From Kamptonema formosum PCC 10802 (GTDB taxonomy: Bacteria > Cyanobacteriota > Cyanobacteriia > Cyanobacteriales > Oscillatoriaceae): a DNA stretch of 45,064 bases. Location of the stretch: NCBI RefSeq assembly GCF_000332335.1, contig NZ_KB235948.1, positions 6,748,944-6,794,007 on the forward strand. The letters run 5' to 3'. A program made the position numbers and the translations under genes. The notes under the pieces are model-generated. The model ran no database searches, was not told the DNA's origin, and worked only from the letters and a program-made list of their open reading frames with translations. Shown here piece after piece: positions 8,779 through 17,364 of this stretch (position 1 is the first letter of the stretch; each line of letters opens with the position of its first letter).

Positions 8779-8960
8779 ACCGGCTTCTGGCCGGTCAGGC
8801 GCGACCTCAAGTTCAAGTTATCACTCTAAACTCAGCATTCATCGCCGATCGCCAAAGCGAATGTCTGGGAAAATTCAGGGTCGAGATGCTGGCTCGTATC
8901 CAGCCTGGGGTGCCCCATACCCCGGTAGTTTAATTGGCAAAACGCGACTCTAAGTTATCC
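8779..8960 (+). ncRNA. Candidate structured RNA with tRNA-like D-arm
   Basis: Three local hairpins occur in order: ACCGGC-TTCTG-GCCGGT (8779-8795), GCTGG/CCAGC (8888-8904) and GGGGT/ACCCC (8907-8923). They are followed by TA, then GTTT AATTGGCA AAAC (8928-8943), which is a perfect tRNA D-arm: T8, purine 9, 4-bp stem, A14, GG18-19 and A21. No matching anticodon stem, T-arm or 3' acceptor half follows, so this is not an ordinary tRNA. Strand and boundaries are guesses. It could be a decayed tRNA or a tRNA-mimicking RNA. Confidence 0.35.
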
Positions 8961-9008
8961 TTATGCCCTGACTTAAATGCAATGGCGTGCGCAAATGGGC
9001 GATAAACC

Positions 9009-9106
9009 GAAACCCGGGAGAAGGCTACTCACCCGGGTTTCACGCATTTTCGGGCCGGTATTTTATTTGGGCATCTCTCGTTCCCCGGCGGAGCCTGGGA
9101 ACGAGA
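9009..9106. repeat. Two hairpin repeats upstream of the kinase-VIT-vWA gene
   Basis: GAAACCCGGG (9009-9018) pairs with CCCGGGTTTC (9032-9041), and TCTCGTTCCC (9076-9085) pairs with GGGAACGAGA (9097-9106). The second resembles the CTCGTTCCCAGGCGG module in the 181-bp repeats. The first may terminate transcription from the DUF7873 side. The remaining bases to 9270 show no gene. Confidence 0.6.
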
Positions 9107-9270
9107 AATATATCATATTTGCCGAGAAATAGAAGCTGGCTGGGGCGGGCCAGGGCGACTTTACTTAATCTTAATTTTTGTAAAAAGTTTTGATGAAGAA
9201 GTAATAAATTTCACCGCTCTCACGATGAGATAGGCTAGAATGGCGTCAACGGTTTGGAGAAATAGGTGGT

Positions 9271-12200
9271 ATGACGAATTTCCCGCCTCAAGAGAACACC
9301 GCCGACAACCGGCAGCGGTGCTACTGCCTCAATCCCGATTGCAAAAGTCCGGAAAATCCGCGAGACGCCGGGGTTTGCCAAAGTTGTGGCTCCCAGCTGC
9401 TGCTCTTGGATCGCTACCGATCCATTAAACCCATTGGGCAGGGTGGCTTTGGCAGAACTTTTCTGACTGTGGATGAATCCCAGCCATCCCAAACACGCTG
9501 CGTAATTAAGCAGTTTTTCCCCCAACACCAAGGCTCCAACAGCACCCAAAAAGCGGCAGAGTTATTTCGCCAAGAAGCCCAGGGGTTAAAAGTTCTCGGC
9601 AAACACCCCCAAATTGCCGCAATGCTGGCGTATTTTGAGCTGGAAGGACGCCAGTATCTGGTGCAAGAGTTTATCGATGGCCAAAACTTGGCTCAAGAAC
9701 TTGCCGAGAATGGGCCTTTTGATGAAACCCAGATACGGGATCTGCTCAACAGCCTGCTGCCGGTGCTGCAGTTTGTCCACGATCGCCAGATGATTCACCG
9801 GGACATCAAACCGGAAAACATTATTCGCCGGCGCAGGGATCGCCGCCTGGTTATCGTCGATTTTGGCGCGGCAAAATACGCCACGGAAACAGCGCTGGGC
9901 AGGACTGGAACGGTGATAGGATCTGCTGCCTACACGGCACCGGAACAGACCAAAGGCAAGGCAACCTTTGCCAGCGATATCTACAGTTTGGGCGTCACCT
10001 GCACCCACCTGATGACTCAGGTGCCTCCTTTTGACTTGGTTGATACGAGTGAAGATGCCTGGGTGTGGCGGCAGTATTTGAAAACGCCGGTTAGCCCTCA
10101 GTTAGGTAAAATTCTCGACAAAATGCTACAAAGCGCCACGAAGCAGCGCTACCAGTCCGCAGAGGAAGTCTTGAAAGACTTGAATTCAAATTCGCTTCCC
10201 CAGGCACCAGCAATCAATAAAAAATGGCTGGTGGCGGGTGCCATTCTGGCGCTGGCATCGGCGGGAGTTCGGTCTTTGACTTATCCTGCGATTCAGCAGG
10301 TTTCGACTGTCAATAATGGGGGGGTGACGCAGCAGCCATCTGACCGGCAAGACACTCCGAAACAAGGCGGCTTGTATGTCCAGAAAGATGGGCGGCAGCA
10401 GGTTTTCCCCCTGAAACACACGGAAGTGATGGCCAAAATCGCTGGCAATCTTTCCCGGGTGGAGGTGACGCAGACGTTTGAAAATCCCTTTCAGGAACCT
10501 TTAGAGGCGGTTTATGTGTTTCCGCTGCCGGATGAGGCCGCAGTGGATGATATGGAAATAAAAATTGGCAGCCGCGTCATCCGGGGGGCGATCAAAAAAC
10601 GGGAAGAGGCGAAGCAAGTTTACGAGCAAGCCAAGCGGGAGGGAAAAACTGCCGGTCTTTTGGAGCAAGAGCGGGACAATATCTTTACGCAGTCTCTGGC
10701 GAATATCAAACCGGGGGAGAAAATTGATGTCACCATTCGCTATACGGAAAGCCTGAAGTTTGAGAGAGGGGATTACGAATTTGTCTTTCCGATGGTGGTG
10801 GGCCCGCGCTATATTCCGGGAGGGTCGGGCGATGCCACCGGCAATACCAACAAGGTTGCAGACGCTTCGCAAATCACTCCGCCGGTGCTGCCGGCGGGCA
10901 CCCGTTCCGGACAGGATATTAACGTGACGGTGGAAATTGAGGCGGGGGTGCCGGTGTCTGGGGTGCGCTCGACTTCGCATCAAATCCGCACGACACAAGA
11001 CGGGCGCATCATGCGGGTCCAGCTGAGCAGCGAGACGGCGATTCCCAACAAAGACCTGGTTGTGCGGTATCAAGTTGCCGGCAAGCAAACCGAGTCGGCG
11101 GTGCTGAGTCAGGCGGATGAGCGCGGCGGTCACTTCGCCGTTTATTTAATCCCGGCGGTGGAGTATCAAACGAATGAGATTGTGCCCAAAGATGTGGTGT
11201 TCTTGATGGATACCTCTGGCTCGCAATCGGGCGATCCGCTGCTGAAATCTAAGGAATTGATGCGGCAGTTTATTAATGGGCTGAATCCGGACGACACGTT
11301 TACTATTATTGACTTTGCCAATACGGCAACGCAGCTGTCTGCTGAACCTTTGGCGAATACGCCGGCAAACCGCGCCAAAGCGATTGCTTATGTCAATCGC
11401 CTGGAAGCCAATGGGGGCACGGAGTTAATGAATGGCATGAACGCTGTGCTGAATTTCCCACCGGCACCGGCTGGGCGTTTGCGCAGTATCGTCTTGCTCA
11501 CCGACGGACTGATTGGCAATGACGAGGAGATAATTGCAGAAGTGCAAAAGCAGCTGAAACCGGGCAACCGGCTCTACAGTTTTGGCGTTGGTTCTTCGGT
11601 GAACCGGTTTTTAATTGACCGGCTGGCAGAGGAGGGGCGGGGTGCGTCGCGAGTGGTGCTTCCGAATGAGCCGGCGCAGGAAGTGGCAGAAAAGTTTTTC
11701 CGCCAAATCAACAATCCGGTGCTGGCGAATATTGAAGTCCGCTGGGAGGGTTCTGGGAAGGAACCGGAAATTTATCCGCTCAAGTCGCCGGATTTGTTTG
11801 CGAATGAGCCGCTGGTGCTGTTTGGGCGCAAAGGCGACGGCAAGAGTGGCACGCTGCGCATAAAAGGGATTGCGGCGGGTGGCGTGCGCTATGAGAAGGC
11901 GGTGCCGGTGGAGTTTGAGGGCGGCGGCAATTCTGCAATCGCCCAACTTTGGGGTCGCGCCCGGATTAAGGATTTGATGAAGCAAATGTATGGGGGCGAA
12001 ACTGCTCAAGGGGTGAAGGCGGTTACTGATACGGCGCTGGCTTACCGGCTGATGTCTAAATATACTGCGTTTGTGGCCGTTTCTTCTGATGTGCGAGTCG
12101 ATACGAGCAGCACCCGCCAGGTGCGAGTGCCGGTGGAAATGCCGGAGGGTATGAATATCCAAGGGCAATTGAGCCCAATGCCGGCAGCCCCTCCTATGCT

Positions 12201-12411
12201 GGCAGCCAAGTCTGCGCCGGCACCTCCCCCTGCGCCGGCACCTCCCCCTGCGCCGGCACCCGCCGCTGCACCGGCACCCAGTCAGTCGTTTGATTCCTCT
12301 GTTCCGGAACCGGGGCAAATTCTGGGCAATATTCTGGCAGTTTTGTTACTGGGGATATACTTTGCCTGGAAGCGGTTGATGGCATTGAGAAGCACTCCGC
12401 CTCGCAATTAG
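9271..12411 (+). CDS. Transmembrane Ser/Thr kinase fused to VIT and vWA domains with PEP-CTERM-like tail
   Basis: The protein has 1046 residues. A four-Cys ribbon (CYCLNPDC...CQSCG, 17-39) precedes a Hanks-type kinase (about 50-305) with GQGGFG loop, Lys80, HRDIKPEN at 176 and DFG at 197, so it looks active. A membrane segment (about 318-340, after KK) should place the kinase in the cytosol and the rest outside. A VIT domain follows (about 367-530) and then a vWA domain (about 640-800) with the MIDAS motif DTSGSQS near 647. A Pro/Ala linker leads to VPEPGQ (1011), a hydrophobic helix and KR, which resembles a PEP-CTERM sorting signal. Domain families are clear; substrate, ligand and processing are inference. 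It converges on the cyanoexosortase A operon. The ATG at 9271 just precedes the Cys ribbon. Confidence 0.9.
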   Translation: MTNFPPQENTADNRQRCYCLNPDCKSPENPRDAGVCQSCGSQLLLLDRYRSIKPIGQGGFGRTFLTVDESQPSQTRCVIKQFFPQHQGSNSTQKAAELFRQEAQGLKVLGKHPQIAAMLAYFELEGRQYLVQEFIDGQNLAQELAENGPFDETQIRDLLNSLLPVLQFVHDRQMIHRDIKPENIIRRRRDRRLVIVDFGAAKYATETALGRTGTVIGSAAYTAPEQTKGKATFASDIYSLGVTCTHLMTQVPPFDLVDTSEDAWVWRQYLKTPVSPQLGKILDKMLQSATKQRYQSAEEVLKDLNSNSLPQAPAINKKWLVAGAILALASAGVRSLTYPAIQQVSTVNNGGVTQQPSDRQDTPKQGGLYVQKDGRQQVFPLKHTEVMAKIAGNLSRVEVTQTFENPFQEPLEAVYVFPLPDEAAVDDMEIKIGSRVIRGAIKKREEAKQVYEQAKREGKTAGLLEQERDNIFTQSLANIKPGEKIDVTIRYTESLKFERGDYEFVFPMVVGPRYIPGGSGDATGNTNKVADASQITPPVLPAGTRSGQDINVTVEIEAGVPVSGVRSTSHQIRTTQDGRIMRVQLSSETAIPNKDLVVRYQVAGKQTESAVLSQADERGGHFAVYLIPAVEYQTNEIVPKDVVFLMDTSGSQSGDPLLKSKELMRQFINGLNPDDTFTIIDFANTATQLSAEPLANTPANRAKAIAYVNRLEANGGTELMNGMNAVLNFPPAPAGRLRSIVLLTDGLIGNDEEIIAEVQKQLKPGNRLYSFGVGSSVNRFLIDRLAEEGRGASRVVLPNEPAQEVAEKFFRQINNPVLANIEVRWEGSGKEPEIYPLKSPDLFANEPLVLFGRKGDGKSGTLRIKGIAAGGVRYEKAVPVEFEGGGNSAIAQLWGRARIKDLMKQMYGGETAQGVKAVTDTALAYRLMSKYTAFVAVSSDVRVDTSSTRQVRVPVEMPEGMNIQGQLSPMPAAPPMLAAKSAPAPPPAPAPPPAPAPAAAPAPSQSFDSSVPEPGQILGNILAVLLLGIYFAWKRLMALRSTPPRN

Positions 12412-12433
12412 AAAGAGGTTCGCAGTGCTGTGG

Positions 12434-12468
12434 GGGCGGGTTCACAAATATTTCGGTTGAACCCGCCC
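12434..12468. terminator. Hairpin terminator between convergent genes
   Basis: GGGCGGGTTCA (12434-12444) and TGAACCCGCCC (12458-12468) form a perfect 11-bp stem with a 13-base loop, 22 bases after the kinase stop and 78 bases before the stop of the convergent exosortase-associated gene. It probably serves the + strand gene and possibly both. Confidence 0.65.
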
Positions 12469-12545
12469 TGATTTAAATAAACCGCCCCGGTGAAGGAGCG
12501 CCAAGAAAAGAGAGAGGATTTCACAAATTATTTATAAGTGCTATA

Positions 12546-13220
12546 TCATGGATTCGGAAAGCGCGGACTCCACCACTGATACCAGGAAAACCAGGCTTTT
12601 TCTAGAGTTTGGTAAGCCTTTTCATGTGAGGAATTATTTAAAGGGACTGACAAATGCGCCCAGAGACAGCGCATATCCCGAAAATCTGCCTGACCTAGCA
12701 ACCAGGGAAGGAAACGGTGCGAGCGCACATCGTAGGTATATCGGTTGCGCCTAAACTGCTCATCTGTGACGGTACTTCCGCCACGCGGGTTGATACAGGC
12801 GCTCAGGTAGGCGCGTCCTTGGTGAGCGAAAAGGGTGTAGGAGCCTACCCCTTTTTTCTCGCGCAAAACCGGCAGAACTTTATCGGCAGATGAGGAGATA
12901 GCCGTGTGGGCTTTGATGTATGAGTCAATCCCACCAGAGGTAATAACAAAATAGCGCATCTCAATATCGAGGGGCACACCGTTTTGGATGTAGTGATAGC
13001 GCCTTCCAGAAAGGAATTTAGGACTTTTGGCAGTTTTATTGTCCAGGGGAGTGCTGGCCAAAGGCTGCCATTGCGGCAAAGAAACCGCTGCGGGAAAATT
13101 GAAGGGGGTGAGTGTGGGCTGGCTGCCGGTGGGATACAGGAGGGACTTTCCCAGAACCAAGAGAACACTGCCAAAGAGGGCAGCCAATAGCGAAATCCGG
13201 AGTCTTTTCCAGCCCTTCAT
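12546..13220 (-). CDS. Cyanoexosortase A system-associated protein
   Basis: The 224-residue protein has one N-terminal membrane anchor (residues about 8-28, LLAALFGSVLLVLGKSLL after basic MKGWKRLR) and an extracytoplasmic domain. Features are LPQWQPLASTPL, a GRRYHYIQNGVPLDIEMRYF stretch and a C-terminal RNRYTYDVRSHRFLPWLLG plus DMRCLWAHLSV region. This matches the family that always accompanies cyanoexosortase A (the EpsI-like partner of exosortases), as I recall it. The gene starts 27 bp after the exosortase stop, so the two are one operon. Its molecular role is not established; by analogy with EpsI it may help process or export the products. Confidence 0.85.
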   Translation of the reverse strand: MKGWKRLRISLLAALFGSVLLVLGKSLLYPTGSQPTLTPFNFPAAVSLPQWQPLASTPLDNKTAKSPKFLSGRRYHYIQNGVPLDIEMRYFVITSGGIDSYIKAHTAISSSADKVLPVLREKKGVGSYTLFAHQGRAYLSACINPRGGSTVTDEQFRRNRYTYDVRSHRFLPWLLGQADFRDMRCLWAHLSVPLNNSSHEKAYQTLEKAWFSWYQWWSPRFPNP

Positions 13221-13247
13221 AGTTTTTATAATTCTACTATTCCTATT

Positions 13248-14066
13248 TTAGGAGTGTTTTGCGAGGACTGTCAAGTGGCAAAATAGTCCGAAAATCAGCA
13301 CAGCTATCGCAGAAAATATCAGAGATCCATCCCCGCGATGCCAGTATTCAAAGGCTTCTTGATTGGAGAGGGCGGCGAGGACAGCCAGGAGAGCAACCCG
13401 CACCCCATTGACGGCAAATCCCAGGAGGGCAGCCACCACCGGCACCAATATTTTTTGCTTCCAGCTAGTGGGAACTATGACTAGCAGGATAGATGCCCAT
13501 CCCAATAGCTGGAGCATCAGACCGATGCCGGAACAGCCCTGGTAAACTTCTATAAAGCCGGTGGGGAGATTCACCAACACCCCCTGGCTAGATGCTGGAA
13601 ATCCTAATAGCCAAAGGACAAAAACTGCGAATTTAGCGGTTAGCAGAGAGATATCAAAGGGGAATAGCCATCCCTCAGCTACGGAGAGAAAACAGAGGAG
13701 GCTGAGTTCTTGCCAGTATTGCTTTAATCCTTTAACGCCAGAGGCTAGAAGACCCAGCCCCAGACCGGAAAGGAAAGGTGAGATGCGAAGGAAAGAGGGA
13801 TTGCCAGAGAGGTGGGCGCTCTTGAGAAGAACCAAAGTCAGGAGGGATGCGCCGAGAAAGCTGGAGAAAACATCGCTTTCCAGATTTAAGGTGTCGCGCT
13901 TTTTCCACAGCAGGGCGGATACCGCCACCCAAAACAGGACGGTCGTGCTCAGCAGGTCACTGTTTCCGCTTTTCCAAGTCAAAGTAAGATGCAGGGCAAT
14001 TAAGCCGGCGGCTAGACCCAACAGCCATAATTTCAAGTCTTTGACAGAAAGTTTCAGGTTGAGCAT
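13248..14066 (-). CDS. crtA: Cyanoexosortase A
   Basis: The 272-residue polytopic membrane protein has about eight hydrophobic segments. Exosortases are predicted transpeptidases that cut PEP-CTERM tails at the cytoplasmic membrane, often with exopolysaccharide or extracellular matrix systems. The predicted catalytic residues are present: Cys178 in VYQGCSGIG, Arg223 in NGVRVALL and His243 in YWHRGDGS. I chose the ATG at 14066 (MLNLKLSVKD); an upstream GTG at 14102 adds 12 unconvincing residues. It is the first gene of a two-gene operon with its associated protein. The symbol crtA is the one used for this family and should not be confused with carotenoid crtA. Confidence 0.9.
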   Translation of the reverse strand: MLNLKLSVKDLKLWLLGLAAGLIALHLTLTWKSGNSDLLSTTVLFWVAVSALLWKKRDTLNLESDVFSSFLGASLLTLVLLKSAHLSGNPSFLRISPFLSGLGLGLLASGVKGLKQYWQELSLLCFLSVAEGWLFPFDISLLTAKFAVFVLWLLGFPASSQGVLVNLPTGFIEVYQGCSGIGLMLQLLGWASILLVIVPTSWKQKILVPVVAALLGFAVNGVRVALLAVLAALSNQEAFEYWHRGDGSLIFSAIAVLIFGLFCHLTVLAKHS

Positions 14067-14244
14067 AATTAGAGAGTAGCGACACATCCAATTTCGCACC
14101 ACGGGGTGCCGGTTGCCGGCACCCGCCAGCCACTTCTGGAACTGGCTGGTAGCTACAGTAAATAGGCACTGGCTATTATAAATATGCTGTTGGCGAGCCG
14201 TGAGGGGTTAGACCTGTGGCTAGTTCCTCGGCGATTAGCTAGGT

Positions 14245-14299
14245 TCCAGGCGATTGCAAATCGCGGCTATACAGACGAAGCCCGCCTTCGCGGGCTAAG
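14245..14299 (+). repeat. Dispersed palindromic repeat family A, single copy
   Basis: The segment carries GGCGATTGCAAATCGC, GGCTATACAGACGAAG and GCCCGCCTTCGCGGGC. The same modular unit occurs inside each 181-bp repeat, at 16900-17078, 17150-17212, 21901-22017 and 35843-35990. Two inverted repeats lie side by side, which would form two hairpins in RNA. Confidence 0.75.
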
Positions 14300-14369
14300 A
14301 GTGGAGCGAGACTCTCAAAATCTGCCCGGTTTTTTTCCAGCAAAGACGAGAACAGGGGGGGAAAGGGTT

Positions 14370-14425
14370 TCCATTTTCCCCCCCTCTCCCAGGGCGGGAG
14401 AGGGGGGTTAGGGGGGTGAGGGTGA
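14370..14425. repeat. C/G-rich dispersed repeat
   Basis: CCCCCCTCTCCC, GGGCGGGAGAGGGGGG and TTAGGGGGGTGAGGG form an inverted repeat near the 3' end of the minus-strand PBP1C gene, in the same family as 4041-4135. The CCCCTAAATGGGG hairpin at about 14451-14463 is immediately past the pbpC stop and may end its transcript. Confidence 0.55.
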
Positions 14426-14463
14426 AAACCTTTGCAAAAAGGGTATGCTCCCCTAAATGGGGG

Positions 14464-16794
14464 TCACTTCTTGCTTTCTCTAATCGAGAAGCCCCGGCGC
14501 GTGGGTCTGCTCTCACCTAATTGTACTTGAAAGCGGACCTCATCGCTAATTTCTCCCATTCTCACTTGCAAAGTCCACTCACCGGCAGTCATGGGCCAAA
14601 ATAGGGAAGGGGATGACTGTGCGGCTAGCTTTTTGCCGTTCAGCCACCACTCCACCGGCGCGGCGGGTGCGCCGGCAAGTTTGAATTCTAAGCGGGAAGA
14701 TTCTCTCTGGTTGAGCAGGAAATAATCGTCATTTTTAGGAAAAACTATCTTGAGTCCGCGAGAGAATGTGGGGTGCTGCTGCATTGCCAGCCACTCGCTG
14801 TACTCTGGGGACAGCTGTTGGCTGCCTGACTGGCGTTCGTAGGCGCTGAGGTCTTCTGGGTAGAAATATTCCCAAACTACTGAGGGGCAATCTGGTGCCG
14901 GTCGCCATCCGGTAATCGCGCAGATAGGGCGCTGCGCGAGATTTTTTGGCGGGGGGAAGCGGGCGGGTTCTTGATGTTCGTGGAGGTGCAACATGATGCG
15001 GTTCCACAGGGGCGCTGCGCCGGTGACTCCAGAAACTTGCCGCATGGGGTCGCCGTTGAAATTTCCCACCCATGTGGCTACAGTATAGTCGGTGGTGAAG
15101 CCGACTGTCCAGGTGTCGCGAAAATCGGAGGAGGTGCCGGTTTTTACGGCGGCTGGGAAGGGTAAATTCAGCACGGACTCGACGCCAAATGCTGCGGCGC
15201 GGGCGTGCCGGTCGCTCAATATGTCGGTAATCAGCGCCCAGGTTGCCGGTGAGTCAATTTCTTTGGTTTCCTGGGGTTTGGAGGCGGAGTCTGGCAACCC
15301 GAAATGGGTGACAGCCGGCACCGGCTTTCCCTGTCTTGCTAGGGTGAGATAAGCCCTGGCTAGCTCCCACAAACTGACTTCGCCGCTCCCGAGAGTTAAG
15401 CCTAGCCCGTAATAGTCGGCGGGATGTTTGAGGTGGTTAAAGCCGAGTTGGTGCAGCCGGTCTAAGAATGTCTGCACGCCGGCTTTTTCCAGCACCCGCA
15501 CGGCGGGAACGTTGAGGGAGTTGGCCAGGGCCACCCTGACGCGCACCGGCCCTAAAAAGGTTTCTTCATTATAATTGGTTGGGCTGTAAAGTTTTGCGCC
15601 GGGGATGGCGTAATGTGCCGGCACATCTGCTAAGATAGTATTGGGGCGAATGATGCGCTTTTCTAAGGCTAATTGATAGAGGAAAGGCTTGAGGGTTGAG
15701 CCGGGCTGGCGCAGGGCTTGCACTCCGTCGTTGCGCCCCATTTGCGCTTCGTTAAAGTAATCGGGAGAGCCGGCATAGGCTAAAATTTCGCCGGTGCGGC
15801 TGTCGATAACTAAGGCGGCGGCGTGGTGGGCGTTCTTTGGGGCGAGGTCGCGAATGATTTGCTCAATTTGCGCTTCCACAAATTGCTGGAGGGGACGGTC
15901 GAGGGTGGTTTTGATCTGGGAGGGGTGCTGTTTTGGCAGTTGGCTGGCTAGCCAGAATAAGAAGTGCGGGGCGGCAATAATTCCCTGCCGGCGAGGTTGG
16001 AGAAGTATCTCTTCGGCGAGCTCTCTGTCGGCTTGGTTGCGGGTGATATATTTGTCTTTGACCATGCGGTCGAGGACGTAGGCTTGCCGCTTTTTCAGGG
16101 ATTGCCAATTGTCGTAAGGGTTGAGGTAGGTGGGGTCATTGGGAAGGGCGGCGAGGACGCTGGCTCGCGCCAGGTTGAGGTCAGCGGCAGGGATGCCGAA
16201 ATAGGTGCGGGAAGCAGCTTCTACGCCGTAGATGTTGCCTCCCATTGGAAGCCGGTTGATATAGGCGGAAAGGATTTCATCTCTGTTCATGCCGGCGGCG
16301 ATGCGCCAAGCGAGCCAAATCTCGCGGAATTTGTTAGGTAAGGTGGGGGGGGAGGCGTCTAGCATCCGCGCCAGCTGCATGGTGATGGTGGATGCGCCGG
16401 AGACAATTTGTTTGGCTTGCGCTGCTTCCAGGAGGGAGCGGGCGATTGCTCTCATGTCTAGGGGACCGTGGTGATAGAACCGCTGGTCTTCTGCGGCGAT
16501 TATGGCGCGGATAAAGTGGGGGGAAATCTGGTTGAGGGGAGCGACGGCGGTGTGCTCTTGGTCGCGGGTGAGCAAGGTTCCCAGGGGGAGTCCGTTGCGA
16601 TCTGTAAATTCGATGGCTTGCCGGTCTTGTGCGATGTCTCTGGCGCGGATGGGTGCGAGATAGGGGAGGGTTCGCACTGTCAGGCAAAGGAGGGCGAAAG
16701 TTAGGATAATTTTGCACCGCTGCCGGTTTTTGCGACTCAGCCGGTGCCATGTGCTGTGCTGAATCTGTGTTAGAAGCTGGGGGATGTTTCTCAT
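14464..16794 (-). CDS. pbpC: Penicillin-binding protein 1C
   Basis: The 776-residue bifunctional peptidoglycan synthase is anchored by one N-terminal membrane helix (about 27-47). The glycosyltransferase (GT51) domain has AEDQRFYHHG with Glu102, and GASTITMQLARML. The transpeptidase domain has SxxK at Ser366-Lys369 (PGSTLKP), SLN at 426-428 and KTGTSS at 551. The C-terminal part (about 665-776) is the BiPBP_C domain typical of PBP1C. All catalytic motifs are intact. PBP1C is often encoded beside a bacterial alpha-2-macroglobulin and thought to cooperate with it in periplasmic defence and wall repair; that partner is here at 23395, on the opposite strand. The start ATG at 16794 fits the family. 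Confidence 0.94.
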   Translation of the reverse strand: MRNIPQLLTQIQHSTWHRLSRKNRQRCKIILTFALLCLTVRTLPYLAPIRARDIAQDRQAIEFTDRNGLPLGTLLTRDQEHTAVAPLNQISPHFIRAIIAAEDQRFYHHGPLDMRAIARSLLEAAQAKQIVSGASTITMQLARMLDASPPTLPNKFREIWLAWRIAAGMNRDEILSAYINRLPMGGNIYGVEAASRTYFGIPAADLNLARASVLAALPNDPTYLNPYDNWQSLKKRQAYVLDRMVKDKYITRNQADRELAEEILLQPRRQGIIAAPHFLFWLASQLPKQHPSQIKTTLDRPLQQFVEAQIEQIIRDLAPKNAHHAAALVIDSRTGEILAYAGSPDYFNEAQMGRNDGVQALRQPGSTLKPFLYQLALEKRIIRPNTILADVPAHYAIPGAKLYSPTNYNEETFLGPVRVRVALANSLNVPAVRVLEKAGVQTFLDRLHQLGFNHLKHPADYYGLGLTLGSGEVSLWELARAYLTLARQGKPVPAVTHFGLPDSASKPQETKEIDSPATWALITDILSDRHARAAAFGVESVLNLPFPAAVKTGTSSDFRDTWTVGFTTDYTVATWVGNFNGDPMRQVSGVTGAAPLWNRIMLHLHEHQEPARFPPPKNLAQRPICAITGWRPAPDCPSVVWEYFYPEDLSAYERQSGSQQLSPEYSEWLAMQQHPTFSRGLKIVFPKNDDYFLLNQRESSRLEFKLAGAPAAPVEWWLNGKKLAAQSSPSLFWPMTAGEWTLQVRMGEISDEVRFQVQLGESRPTRRGFSIRESKK

Positions 16795-16897
16795 CTGCTA
16801 TTTCCTGTGCCGGTGGGTAGTTACTTTATTTTGGCTTAGCTCAAGGTCGAATGCCAACCGGCAGCGTACCGTTTTAGACGTTTTCCTGGGGATTAGC

Positions 16898-17078
16898 TAG
16901 TTTCCTGGCGATTGAAATCGCGGCTATACAAACGAAGCCCGCCTACGCGGGCTAAAGAAACCTGTATTCCCTCTCGCTTGCTAGTTCCCTGGCGATTGAA
17001 ATCGCGGCTATACAAACGAAGCCCGCCTGCGCGGGCTAAAGAAACCCGTATTCCCTCTCGCTTGCTAGTTCCCTGGCG
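16898..17078 (+). repeat. Tandem 84-bp repeat of family A, two units plus edge
   Basis: CCTGGCG starts each unit at 16904, 16988 and 17072, a period of 84. Units contain GATTGAAATCGC, GGCTATACAAACGAAG, a GCCCGCC...GCGGGC palindrome and CTCTCGCTTGCTAGTT. The open frame across it is the repeat translated and is not a gene. An inverted copy follows at 17150-17212. The rest of 16795-17364 shows no gene, only these repeats and the hairpin at 17305. Confidence 0.8.
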
Positions 17079-17149
17079 CTTTCGTCCCCCCCTTTCTTCG
17101 TCTTTCCTCGAAAAAAACCGCGCTTTGGAGTGAGAATCTCGATCTACTC

Positions 17150-17212
17150 TTAGCCCGCGAAGGCGGGCTTTGTCTGTATAGCCGCGATTTCCAATCGCCT
17201 GGAACCCCGGCT
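17150..17212 (-). repeat. Inverted copy of palindromic repeat family A
   Basis: TTAGCCCGCGAAGGCGGGCT, TTGTCTGTATAGCCGCG and ATTTCCAATCGCCTGGAA are the reverse complement of the unit at 14245. With the copies at 16898-17078 it makes a long-range inverted repeat. Confidence 0.75.
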
Positions 17213-17304
17213 AATCGCGGAGGAACTAGCTGTAGGTCTAACCCCTCACGGATTCGCCAACAGCTTCTTTCAATCGCCCGGTAGCTTTGGTGTTTTGATG
17301 TGAG

Positions 17305-17335
17305 CCGCCCTTCTTTGCCGGTGAGAGAAGGGCGG
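17305..17335. terminator. Hairpin terminator downstream of the Roco gene
   Basis: CCGCCCTTCT (17305-17314) and AGAAGGGCGG (17326-17335) form a 10-bp stem with an 11-base loop, 30 bases beyond the ancestral stop of the minus-strand Roco gene. Its presence supports 17365 as the original gene end. Confidence 0.6.
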
Positions 17336-17364
17336 TTGCGCAGTCAGACAAAAGCGTATTCAAC

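Noticed and set aside
8771-8953. 60-residue open frame in the hairpin region
   Set aside because: Composition is Ser/Arg-rich and it overlaps the stems of the candidate structured RNA.
8905-8990. A complete tRNA gene
   Set aside because: The D-arm is perfect but no anticodon stem, T-arm or 3' acceptor strand can be paired, in normal or permuted order.
13561-14079. 172-residue plus-strand open frame
   Set aside because: It is the opposite strand of the cyanoexosortase A gene, whose membrane pattern and catalytic residues are clear.
16912-17133. 73-residue Arg/Pro-rich open frame
   Set aside because: It spans the 84-bp tandem repeats and is the repeat translated twice.
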